A DNA stretch of 64,000 nt. Source: JBBQZO01 sp038207625 (GTDB lineage Bacteria > Pseudomonadota > Gammaproteobacteria > Burkholderiales > Burkholderiaceae_D). Below, piece after piece: positions 34,443 through 42,935 of the stretch. Under the pieces are notes generated by a model. The model searched no databases. It saw only the letters and a list, made by a program, of their open reading frames with translations, and was not told the DNA's origin. The translations under genes and the position numbers were made by a program. The DNA is taken from NCBI GenBank assembly GCA_038207625.1, contig JBBQZO010000018.1:1-64000 (forward strand), in the 5' to 3' direction. Position 1 is the stretch's first letter; each line of letters begins with the position of its first letter.

Positions 34443-35657
34443 ATGCATTGGTACGTACAGATCGTGCTGCAGGCGTGGGGACAGATTCGCGCCTACCCGC
34501 TGCGCAGCGCTTTGACGGCGCTGGGAATTGTCATTGCCGTCACCGGCGTGATCACGATTACGGCGGTGATGCTGGGTTTGCAGGCGGGCGTGAACAGCGA
34601 ATTGTCCAAACTGGGCAGCGACAACGTGATGATCGGCCCGAATTTCAACAAGGTAATGACTGGCAGCGGCATCAGCGCGCTGGGCCGGCGCGAATGGGAT
34701 GGTTTGCGCAGCCATGTCAGCGGCATCGGCACCTTGGTGGCGACCCAGAACGTGAGCGCCGGCAAAGTCAGCTACCGCGACCAGTCGGTCGCTTTGAAGG
34801 TTGTCGCCGCTTCCGCGCAACTGCCGGCCTTATACCGGAAGTTCCCCACCCAAGGGCGGTTTCTGATGGACAGCGACGAGGCCGCGCATCACCGCGTGTG
34901 CGTCATCAGCAGCCACGCCATCGCACTCTTGGGATTGCCCGAGGCGCCGCTGGGCAGCCAACTTCGGCTGGGGCGCCTGCGCCTGGAAATCGTCGGCGTG
35001 ATGCCGGCAGGGCGCCAGAGCAGCGGCGCGGTGCGCCAGATCGGCGACTTGTACCTGCCCTTGCCGTTGGCGGAAGAGTTGAGCGGCAAGCGCAATCATC
35101 TCGAATTCGGTTTCCGGGTACTCGACGCGACCCGCCACGCCCAGGTGCTGCGCGAGGTGAAACAGACGCTGCGCCAGTCGCAAGCGACGCCGTCCGACGA
35201 CGAGGACGATTTCCGGATCGAGGACGCGGCCCAGATTCGCGGCACCAACGACGCCATCGTCGGCCTGGTGTCGCTGGTGCTGCTGCTGATCGTGTCGATT
35301 TCCCTGCTGGTGGGCGGCATCGGCATCATGAACGTGATGCTGGTGTCGGTCACCGAACGCACGCGCGAGATCGGCATCATGCGCGCGCTGGGCGCCACCA
35401 AGCGGCATATCCGGGTCCAGTTCCTGGTCGAGGCGAGCATCCTGTCCGGTCTTGGCGCGCTGCTCGGGGTGCTGCTCGGCTGGGGCCTGGCCAATCTGCT
35501 GGTGCAACTGATACCCCATGCCGACGGCGCGCGCCTGGCACCGTGGGCGGTGCTCAGCTCGGTCGCCGTCGCGCTGCTGGTCGGGCTGATGTCGGGCGCG
35601 CTGCCGGCCGCGCGCGCCGCCGAGCTCGACCCGGTGCTGGCGCTGTCCAAGGAATGA
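34443..35657 (+). CDS. MacB-type ABC transporter permease
   Basis: 404 residues, MacB_PCD plus FtsX. N-terminal membrane segment about 20-42 (SALTALGIVIAVTGVITITAV), large periplasmic domain, then three C-terminal helices with the motif GGIGIMNVMLVSVTERTREIGIMRALGATKRHI. Unlike MacB itself it has no fused ATPase; that is encoded by the next gene. Works with the adjacent adaptor to expel a periplasmic or inner-leaflet substrate, plausibly the peptide product of the downstream genes. Confidence 0.9.
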   Translation: MHWYVQIVLQAWGQIRAYPLRSALTALGIVIAVTGVITITAVMLGLQAGVNSELSKLGSDNVMIGPNFNKVMTGSGISALGRREWDGLRSHVSGIGTLVATQNVSAGKVSYRDQSVALKVVAASAQLPALYRKFPTQGRFLMDSDEAAHHRVCVISSHAIALLGLPEAPLGSQLRLGRLRLEIVGVMPAGRQSSGAVRQIGDLYLPLPLAEELSGKRNHLEFGFRVLDATRHAQVLREVKQTLRQSQATPSDDEDDFRIEDAAQIRGTNDAIVGLVSLVLLLIVSISLLVGGIGIMNVMLVSVTERTREIGIMRALGATKRHIRVQFLVEASILSGLGALLGVLLGWGLANLLVQLIPHADGARLAPWAVLSSVAVALLVGLMSGALPAARAAELDPVLALSKE

Positions 35658-35734
35658 GCAATCCGGCCAGCGCGCGCCAGGCTGGCCGCCCGCGCGCGCC
35701 GCACGCTTTCATTGAAGATCACAGGAAGGTGTGC

Positions 35735-36484
<750 letters not shown>

Positions 36485-37188
36485 CTCGGGCAGCATCGGT
36501 GAGGCGCGCGTGACACGGATCGGCAACGGCGCCGCCATTTCCAGCTGCCCACTGTAGTGGACCGTGGCTGGGAACGGCAGTGTGGCGTCCTTTGTCAACT
36601 CGCCATCGGGCGCGCTCGCTGCGCATCATCACGATGCGCCACCAGGCGAGCTGCAAGCGATAAACGCTGCGCCGTCGACTGCGCAGCAGGGTACCGACCA
36701 GGACGCAGCTGGACGGTTCAATTTCACGCCGCAATCTAGCTAATTCGGCATAAATCGACTGCGTGACGACACACTGTCTTGACCTATTAAATCGCCGATG
36801 ATATTTTTAACACATGGCGCTTTTAATAATACACAGCGACCGAATAGTTAAGTCATATTGATAATCCATACGCTGCACGTGCCCTTACAGTTGGACGGTC
36901 GATATGTATATACAATAAATTATTCACTGGAGATTATACAGCCTTGAAAATTATTCACTGATCAATTTGTTCCAGTGCAAAGTGAAAGTTGTCGCGTGTT
37001 GATTTGAGAGAGCGCTCTTTGTACTCGATTCGCACAGTGTGCGAACGCTATTTTGGAATGTATTGATCAAAACAGATTGTCGCAGGCGCAACGGTAGCCA
37101 GCAAAAATCGGGGATCCGGTGCGACGCGGCATGTCCTCCGATGGAAATTTAAATCCATCATTCTTAAATGTTTTTTTGGAAATTAAAA
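36485..37188. other. Long AT-rich leader region upstream of the peptide gene
   Basis: About 700 bp without a supported gene. The left 250 bp are GC-rich; from about 36740 the DNA is strongly AT-rich. It contains the direct repeat described separately and a 14-mer ATGATATTTTTAAC (36798-36811) whose reverse complement is at 14070-14083. The peptide-gene promoter should be in the right half. Confidence 0.5.
36917..36960 (+). repeat. 13-bp direct repeat, 31-bp period
   Basis: AAATTATTCACTG occurs at 36917-36929 and again at 36948-36960. The 31-bp period is about three helical turns, a spacing typical of paired regulator sites. Located about 230-270 bp upstream of the peptide gene. Confidence 0.6.
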
Positions 37189-37332
37189 ATGAACGATTCA
37201 ATTAGCAAAATTAACGACGAAACCGTTGAAATCAGCTTGAATGAAATCTCGGCTACCGAGCGCGCTGCCGCGCCGGCGGCCGTCTGCCTGATTGGAACGG
37301 CAACGTCTTGCATCAACTACACGTTCCCGTAA
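37189..37332 (+). CDS. Candidate RiPP precursor peptide (47 residues)
   Basis: A short gene with an acidic, Ser/Asn-rich leader-like half (MNDSISKINDETVEISLNEI) and a small-residue C-terminal half (AAAPAAVCLIGTATSC followed by INYTFP) with two cysteines, C33 and C41, seven residues apart. The V-E-I-S-L-N-E-I segment resembles leaders bound as a beta strand by RRE domains. A weak GGA ribosome site lies upstream. The same-strand genes downstream encode an acyltransferase-like protein and an M50 protease, and an ABC exporter lies upstream. Being a precursor is my inference from size, leader/core asymmetry and neighbours; no known precursor family is recognised. Confidence 0.7.
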   Translation: MNDSISKINDETVEISLNEISATERAAAPAAVCLIGTATSCINYTFP

Positions 37333-37526
37333 CAAGCGGTAAACGGGGCCTCGCACGGCCTGAGCGCATCGCTAGTTGGGATGCGCCGGGTCGGCGACGT
37401 CACCAGGAGTGGTCGGTGCAAGCCGCCACTCTGCCCCCCGACTGTCAACACCGTTGGCGTTCGCGTCGATCGGCTGCGCGCATGGCGGCAAACTGACCAC
37501 TAACTTTCGACCTACCTATATCGACT

Positions 37527-38453
37527 ATGGAAAAGCTCAGGACCTCTCTTGTCTACCTCAACGCACGGCGCTACGGGCTGTCCGAAGCAGAGTCGCATCG
37601 TTGCGCATTAAACTGGGTCAAGCATTTTCCGACGTTGTTCTCACAGGATGTGGCCGACCAGGTATACCGCGCGGCGCGCATTAGTACGACCAATTTTCCA
37701 ACAACTTCCCGCCACGGTATCCTGTACGTCACCGCGCACTTTTCGGCCTACACATTGGTGACCATCGCATTGGCCCGCCACTTTAACAAGCCGATTTATA
37801 TCGTTGTCGGCACGCCGCCAGTCGAGTTCGAACAGGCCATCGTCAACAGCGTAGCCAGAGCCGGCGCCACCGCCATCATCATTCGTAGCGACTTTTCATT
37901 GCTGAAAAATATTCGACGGGCGATCGATGCGGGAGCGCTGGTCGTATCGTTGATCGATGTCCCGTGGACCAGGTTAAAGATACCGGAACGTGAACTTGCC
38001 AGCTTCGATTTCGGCGTCGGAAAGATTCAGGCAATTAAATCAATTTTCCAGTTGGCCGATCGTTTGGATCTGCAGACGAATCTGGTACTGTGCGAACCCG
38101 TTGCGGATGGTTTTAATATCGTCAACTATGGCGAGCTGAATCAACAAGAATGTTTTGAACGACTCAATACCGCTGTTCGGCGCAATCCCGATCATTTTGA
38201 AAGATTCTGCGAACTGCACAATTATTTTCAAGGCGGAAATTCTTCGAACGAACTGGTGACGTTTCGCCTTGACGAACATCGCTACTGCCTGCGCGGCCGC
38301 GATTTCAAATCCTGGAAACTGAGCAAGTCGTTGAGCAGCGCAATTGAAAGCAAGCTTGCTGAGTCATCCGATCAAGTTCAGGCATCTGTTTTAATCCGCG
38401 ACGAAATTAAAAAAATAACGAACTTCGATCATGACACAGTTATATATATTTGA
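37527..38453 (+). CDS. LpxL/HtrB-fold acyltransferase-like protein of the peptide cluster
   Basis: 308 residues, no signal peptide. The central part follows the LpxL/LABLAT pattern: LYVTAHFSAYTLVTIALARHF (catalytic-His region), LLKNIRRAIDAGALVVSLID, FDFGVGKIQAIKSIFQLADR, and a C-terminal ECFERLNTAVRRNPDHFERF like the NPDQYLW end of LpxL. The family dyad H-x4-(D/E) is altered: H71 is present but the fifth following residue is T76. Either the fold has a new chemistry or the acid comes from elsewhere. An extra 70-residue tail (about 238-308) is not in LpxL. By context it may acylate or otherwise modify the 47-residue peptide. The final codons overlap the M50 gene by 23 bp. Confidence 0.65.
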   Translation: MEKLRTSLVYLNARRYGLSEAESHRCALNWVKHFPTLFSQDVADQVYRAARISTTNFPTTSRHGILYVTAHFSAYTLVTIALARHFNKPIYIVVGTPPVEFEQAIVNSVARAGATAIIIRSDFSLLKNIRRAIDAGALVVSLIDVPWTRLKIPERELASFDFGVGKIQAIKSIFQLADRLDLQTNLVLCEPVADGFNIVNYGELNQQECFERLNTAVRRNPDHFERFCELHNYFQGGNSSNELVTFRLDEHRYCLRGRDFKSWKLSKSLSSAIESKLAESSDQVQASVLIRDEIKKITNFDHDTVIYI

Positions 38454-39471
38454 CTGCGACGATTTCATTCTAAGCCAGCAAGGTGGTATCTTTATCCAAG
38501 GACGCCGGCAAGTAGAGTTGACCGGTCCATCGGCAGGCCTTCTGACACTGATCGCCACGCTCGTGGGTGCAAAGACGGCGTTCTTGCTGGACCGGTTGCC
38601 CGGCGATTTGGTACTCCCGCTGCAGCGCGCAGGACTGCTGCGCGAACAAGGCAGTACGCCACGACGCATGTCAGCGTTCCGGGCTGGCTCGCGCGTCTTT
38701 CTCGTCAGCCTCGTACGAAACATCGCCGCAATTTTGCCGGTACCGCTAGTTGCTGCCATCTTGGCCGGCGCAAATGCTGTTGCACGCGTGAGCGCGCTGG
38801 CGTCAAAGCGCCTGGCGTTTACCCTTCTCTCAGCGACCGCAACGGGACACCTGGTTCACCCTTGGGCCCGCTTGACGGCATGGCCATGTATCGGCTTGAT
38901 CGGATTGTGCAACGGCGCATGGCTGGCCTTATACGGATACGAGCACATTACCCATCCGATTCCGCTCGGATCATTGTCGATCGGCGAGCGCTTTGGCAGC
39001 GCTGCCATCGTGATGTTATTGCTGGTGTTCCATGAGTTGTCCCATGCCGCGGCCGCCCATTATCGCCTTGGCAGGTGCGGTGCGGTCACACTTGATTTTC
39101 GCCATTTACTTCCAGGCCTGTCCACTGCAGCGCCACAAACGGCCACACTGGGGCGGCTAGACAAGATCATCATCTCGGCCAGCGGTTGCGTGCTGCAAAT
39201 TTCCATGTCGATCATCGGCATCAGCATGCTCGGCCAGTATAAAGTCGCCGAGGCCGCCGCCGAATGGTCGCTTGCGATCGGACTGGCAAACCTGTTGCCA
39301 ATTTATCGATTCGACGGCTACTGGATCGCCTCCGAGCTGGTTGGCGAAACGCTGAAGTGCACCTTGCCAGGGCGCCAGGCAACGACGGCGAACCTGCTAT
39401 ATACGCTATGGGTCGTCAGCTTCGCTGGCTTGGTGATCGGCGGCGCAATCATCCAGATAACTGCACGATAG
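38431..39471 (+). CDS. M50-family intramembrane metalloprotease with possible RRE-like N-terminus
   Basis: 346 residues. Residues 1-75 form a soluble domain (LYIFDCDDFILSQQGGIFI ... LVGAKTAFLLDRLPGDLVLP, LQRAGLLREQ) whose strand-strand-strand then helix pattern resembles the winged-helix RRE/PqqD-like domains that bind RiPP leaders. The rest is multi-pass membrane with a zinc motif H201-ELSH205 and the second M50 motif NLLPIYRFDG (N287, P290, D295). So it should be an active site-2-type protease. Overlaps the acyltransferase gene by 23 bp, implying translational coupling. Likely job: leader removal or membrane-linked processing of the peptide (inference). Confidence 0.75.
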   Translation: MTQLYIFDCDDFILSQQGGIFIQGRRQVELTGPSAGLLTLIATLVGAKTAFLLDRLPGDLVLPLQRAGLLREQGSTPRRMSAFRAGSRVFLVSLVRNIAAILPVPLVAAILAGANAVARVSALASKRLAFTLLSATATGHLVHPWARLTAWPCIGLIGLCNGAWLALYGYEHITHPIPLGSLSIGERFGSAAIVMLLLVFHELSHAAAAHYRLGRCGAVTLDFRHLLPGLSTAAPQTATLGRLDKIIISASGCVLQISMSIIGISMLGQYKVAEAAAEWSLAIGLANLLPIYRFDGYWIASELVGETLKCTLPGRQATTANLLYTLWVVSFAGLVIGGAIIQITAR

Positions 39472-39558
39472 TCACTCCCGATCACCGCTTGGCGCGCAGG
39501 CCGACGCGCTCGCGCGACGACCTGGCCGGGCTCCTCAAACCAAGCAAGGCTTTGCCCC

Positions 39559-40218
39559 ATGACACTCCTCCCTGCCATTCTTGCCGTTGTTGCCCTTTCC
39601 GTCGAGCCGGTTCCGGCGCCGACCAAATCGCACGACCCACTCTGGATGCGCGCTCAAGCGGCGCTACAGGCCAACCGGGCACTGACCGCGAGCGAAATCG
39701 TTTCCGATACCCAGATCATCGACGCCGATGGCGCACTTGTCGACTCCATCCACAAAAGCGTCAAATTGACGCAATGGAAAGACGGACAAGCGGTGCGCTC
39801 GGTGGTGTCGCTGAGCGAAGCCAGGAAAAGCGGCTTGGGCGAACTGAAATTCGAGTTCGGCGTTGCCAACCATCCCGACGAGGCCATGATCGACAATGGC
39901 ACCGTGGAACGGGCCGGCAACACAATGCTCGATCAAAAGCCGTGCGTGCTGTTCAACGTCACCGGAACGCGAAAGAATCAGGCGTTCAAAGCGAAGGCCT
40001 GGATCGAAGAGGCGACGAGCTTGCCGCTGAAAGTGGACTACAACGTCGACGCCTCCCCTATGGCAAAGTCACTGACCTATACGGTGGTATTCGACCGCGA
40101 TGAGCAAGGGCGCTGGTTGCCAAGTCGCATGGACATTGAAGCGCATACTTCCTTGCCCTTCTTCAAATATACATTCACCAGCAAGCAGGTATTTAAGGGA
40201 TGGGTCAACCATCCCTGA
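39559..40218 (+). CDS. LolA-like exported protein of the peptide cluster
   Basis: 219 residues: short hydrophobic signal (MTLLPAILAVVALSVEPVPA), then a beta-rich domain with repeated strands (LTASEIVSDTQIIDADGALV, SIHKSVKLTQWKDGQAVRSV, ACKAWIEEATSLPLKVDYNV-like segment, YTFTSKQVFKGW) that fits the LolA/LolB-like lipoprotein-sorting fold. I base this on strand pattern only. Such proteins carry acylated cargo in the periplasm, which would match an acylated peptide product. 87 bp downstream of the M50 gene on the same strand. The neighbour downstream is convergent. Confidence 0.6.
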   Translation: MTLLPAILAVVALSVEPVPAPTKSHDPLWMRAQAALQANRALTASEIVSDTQIIDADGALVDSIHKSVKLTQWKDGQAVRSVVSLSEARKSGLGELKFEFGVANHPDEAMIDNGTVERAGNTMLDQKPCVLFNVTGTRKNQAFKAKAWIEEATSLPLKVDYNVDASPMAKSLTYTVVFDRDEQGRWLPSRMDIEAHTSLPFFKYTFTSKQVFKGWVNHP

Positions 40219-40419
40219 TCGACGACGATGGCGTGCCCGTGCGACGCTACCGTAGCTGCGAACGTGCCGGCCCACGACTAACGGCGCAACGTGCGCCAGC
40301 CCTGCTCGTCTGTGCGCTTGATCCACGGGTACGTCCATCCGCTTGCCGGCCGGCGGCCGGACGCGGTCCAACTGGCAGGCCTAGCACCGTTCGTGCGCGC
40401 TATGGGGCGACGGGTAATG

Positions 40420-40923
40420 CTAGCGCTTCCAGTGCAGCCGCAGCAGGTGTTCGTCGCGATTGTAGTGGAATTCCAGCTCGCCCTTGTAGGCGTCTTCCAA
40501 TGCCTGGCCGATGCCGCGCGCCAGATGCAAATCAGTGGTCGTGACAAGCAAGCCTTCGCCTTGCGGCGCAATCGCCATGATGCGCTGCATCGGGTGTTCG
40601 GCCTTCTCGCGTGCGGCGAGCTTGCGTATCAATGCTAGCAATTCGTCCTGGTGCTCAAGGGCAAACTGGCCGTCGATGGAGACGTACCCGGCGGGCATCT
40701 TGTCCGCGATCCGGTGGCACGCCGGGCAGCGCACGGTCGCCGCGTCCGGCACCGCTGCCAGCCATTGCCAGCGGCCATCGTGATAGACGACGCCACAGTC
40801 GGGACAGGTGGCGGGCCCGGACAGCTTGGCGCGCGCCTGATACGGATCGACACCGGCGGGGTCGAACATTTCCAAGTGTCGCCCTGGTTGGAACGTGGCT
40901 GGGGACGGCTGTGCAGTTTTCAT
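40420..40923 (-). CDS. BCAM0308-type zinc-ribbon protein
   Basis: 167 residues. Two CxxC pairs (CPDC and CPAC, about 30 residues apart) form a zinc ribbon in the first half; the second half is alpha/beta (VSIDGQFALEHQDELLALIR, QRIMAIAPQGEGLLVTTTDLHLA, LEFHYNRDEHLLRLHW). Matches the family known in Burkholderia as BCAM0308, often near stress or anaerobic genes; function unknown, with some likeness to NMD3-type ribbons. The ATG at 40923 follows GGAG. Confidence 0.78.
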   Translation of the reverse strand: MKTAQPSPATFQPGRHLEMFDPAGVDPYQARAKLSGPATCPDCGVVYHDGRWQWLAAVPDAATVRCPACHRIADKMPAGYVSIDGQFALEHQDELLALIRKLAAREKAEHPMQRIMAIAPQGEGLLVTTTDLHLARGIGQALEDAYKGELEFHYNRDEHLLRLHWKR

Positions 40924-41076
40924 GGTGAAATCTCCATCGGTGGCGGTCGCTGGCATCCACGATGAGCGCCGCGGCGAAAAGCGCTTTGCGCGTTCGCAAA
41001 TGCGCCGCCGTAGCGTGCTGTTAGGGTAACTGAGCAGGCCGAGCTCGCCGTGTAGCGTCCGCCCTTCGTTGCGCCG

Positions 41077-42123
41077 ATGGCGCCACCGCCCATGTATGCA
41101 CTACCGCCAGCGCCCATCCCTGAGGTGCCGCTCGAATCGAAAGTGGCCTTCCTGCGCCACCCCGGCAGCTTTGCGGAGCCCACTTTCCGGGTCGAATCGA
41201 TCGAGACGCACATGTCGTGGGTGTTCCTGACCAAGTCGTTTGCGTACAAGCTCAAGAAGCCGGTGCGCTATGAACAGCTCGACTTCACCACCATCGAGGC
41301 GCGCCATTACTACTGCGCCGAGGAAGTGCGCCTGAACCGGCGCCTGTCCGACGATATCTATCTGGGCGTGGTGGCGTTGACGCTTGGCGCGCACGGCCAT
41401 CTGGCGCTGGGCGGCAACGACGCGGTGCTCGACTGGCTGGTCAAGATGCGTCGCCTGCCCAGACGCCACATGCTCGACGACGCGATCCGGCACGGCAGCG
41501 TGTCGGCCGGCGACATGCAGCGCGTTGCCGGCCAGCTTGCCGGCCTGTACCGAACCTGCACGCCGCTCGCGACCGACCCGCTCCAGTATTGCGCGCGGCT
41601 GCACGGCCGTCTCGATGACACCATGCGCAGGCTGGGCAAACTGGCCTACCACCTGCCGCCGCTGTGGCTGGCGCGCATCGACAAGGCGCAGCGCGCCGCG
41701 CTGCGCCAACAGTGTGCGGTGCTGGAAGCGCGCGCAGCGGCCGGCATGCTCGTCGAAGGCCATGGCGATCTGCGCCCGGAGCACATCTGCCTGATGCCAC
41801 TGGCGATGATCGATTGCCTGGAATTTTCGCGCGAGTTGCGCACGGTCGACCCGATCGACGAGCTGGCCTTCCTCGCGCTCGAATGCGAACGGCTCGGTGC
41901 CGGCGGGCTGGGCGCGCACCTGCTGCGCGCCTATGGCGACCTATCGGGCGACCGGCCGCCGCCTGCGCTGGTGCACTTCTATCAGAGTTACCGGGCCGGC
42001 ATACGCGCAGCGATTGCCATCAGCCACCTCGACGAGGAAAAATTTCGCTATTCACCGGAGTGGTCGCGCCGCGCCAACGGCTACCTGCGTCTGGCGGAGC
42101 AGCATGTGGCGCGCTGTCGCTAG
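41077..42123 (+). CDS. Aminoglycoside phosphotransferase-like protein (COG2187)
   Basis: 348 residues. N-lobe with VFLTKSFAYKLKKPVRYEQLDF (nucleotide-binding Lys), catalytic loop E-GHGDLRPEHICL (Asp in HGD) and metal-binding MIDCLEFSRELRTVDPIDELAFL (Asp in ID). In COG2187 this kinase-like half is sometimes fused to an AAA ATPase; here it stands alone. Substrate unknown, and antibiotic phosphorylation should not be assumed. Start could also be the ATG at 41092. Confidence 0.8.
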   Translation: MAPPPMYALPPAPIPEVPLESKVAFLRHPGSFAEPTFRVESIETHMSWVFLTKSFAYKLKKPVRYEQLDFTTIEARHYYCAEEVRLNRRLSDDIYLGVVALTLGAHGHLALGGNDAVLDWLVKMRRLPRRHMLDDAIRHGSVSAGDMQRVAGQLAGLYRTCTPLATDPLQYCARLHGRLDDTMRRLGKLAYHLPPLWLARIDKAQRAALRQQCAVLEARAAAGMLVEGHGDLRPEHICLMPLAMIDCLEFSRELRTVDPIDELAFLALECERLGAGGLGAHLLRAYGDLSGDRPPPALVHFYQSYRAGIRAAIAISHLDEEKFRYSPEWSRRANGYLRLAEQHVARCR

Positions 42124-42217
42124 CGGCGCCGGCGAGTGGGCGGCCGCTGTCGGCACTGGCGTCGGCAATGCGCCGGGGCAAGCGGCGCTGGCGTCAGCCG
42201 TGCATCGGCGCCATTGC

Positions 42218-42892
42218 TCAGGGCGCGGCGCGCGCCGGCAGATGCAGCGGGCGCTCGATCGGACATACCAGCGGCAGGAACTGCTGCTGGCGCACCGAGT
42301 ACGCCAGCAGGGCACCGCTGTCGATATCGAAATACCAGCCGTGCAGCTTGAGCAGGCCCTTCTCCACCCGGCGCTTGATCCACGGGTAGGTCAACAAGTT
42401 ATCGAGCGACTGCAAAATGCTGGCCAGCTCGCAGGCCTTGTGCTGCTCGTCCGAGCTGCGGTGCGACAACTCGCGCTTGACGCGCTGCGCCACCGGATCG
42501 GCGATCTTCATCCACTGGCCGACAAAGTCGGTCTCGGGCGCGAGCTTCTGGGGTGCCAGCAAGGCGCGGATGCCGCCGCAGCGCGCATGGCCGAGCACGA
42601 TCACGCGCGCCACTTCAAGGTTACAGACGGCAAACTCGATGGCCGAGCTGACGCCCGGTGGCGCGTTGGGCGCGCACGGCGGCACCAGGTTGGCGATATT
42701 GCGCACCACGAACATGTCGCCCGGGTCGCTGCCGGTGAGCAGCATCGGGTCGACCCGCGAATCGCAGCAGCCGATCAGCAAGGTGGTGGGCCGCTGGCCG
42801 GTGCGCAAACTGTCGTACAGGGTTTGCGGTTCGCCGAAATACTGCTGTTGAAAGCGACTGAAGCCGCGCACGAATTTTTCCAAGTCTTCCAT
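42218..42892 (-). CDS. Beta-class carbonic anhydrase
   Basis: 224 residues, reversible CO2 hydration. Zinc site C42 with D44 and R46 in the CxDxR motif (GCCDSRVDP), and H102 and C105 in GHARCGGI. The stretch VVRNIANLVPP is typical of the family. The ATG at 42892 is the first reasonable start; the frame is open upstream across the chemoreceptor end. 43 bp downstream of the chemoreceptor gene on the same strand. Confidence 0.93.
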   Translation of the reverse strand: MEDLEKFVRGFSRFQQQYFGEPQTLYDSLRTGQRPTTLLIGCCDSRVDPMLLTGSDPGDMFVVRNIANLVPPCAPNAPPGVSSAIEFAVCNLEVARVIVLGHARCGGIRALLAPQKLAPETDFVGQWMKIADPVAQRVKRELSHRSSDEQHKACELASILQSLDNLLTYPWIKRRVEKGLLKLHGWYFDIDSGALLAYSVRQQQFLPLVCPIERPLHLPARAAP

Positions 42893-42935
42893 GCTCGATC
42901 TCGTCAGGCGAACGGCGCGCGTGCTCGCTGCGCGA

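Noticed and set aside
34361..35734. N-terminal extension of the MacB-type ATPase across the permease gene
   Set aside because: The frame is open but reads the permease gene out of frame; the ATPase starts at 35735 with a ribosome site.
37333..37526. A second precursor peptide between the 47-residue gene and the LpxL-like gene
   Set aside because: I translated this gap and found no frame with a leader similar to the first peptide.
41077..42123. Aminoglycoside resistance gene
   Set aside because: The kinase-like motifs fit the COG2187 group of unknown substrate; resistance is not supported by sequence or context.
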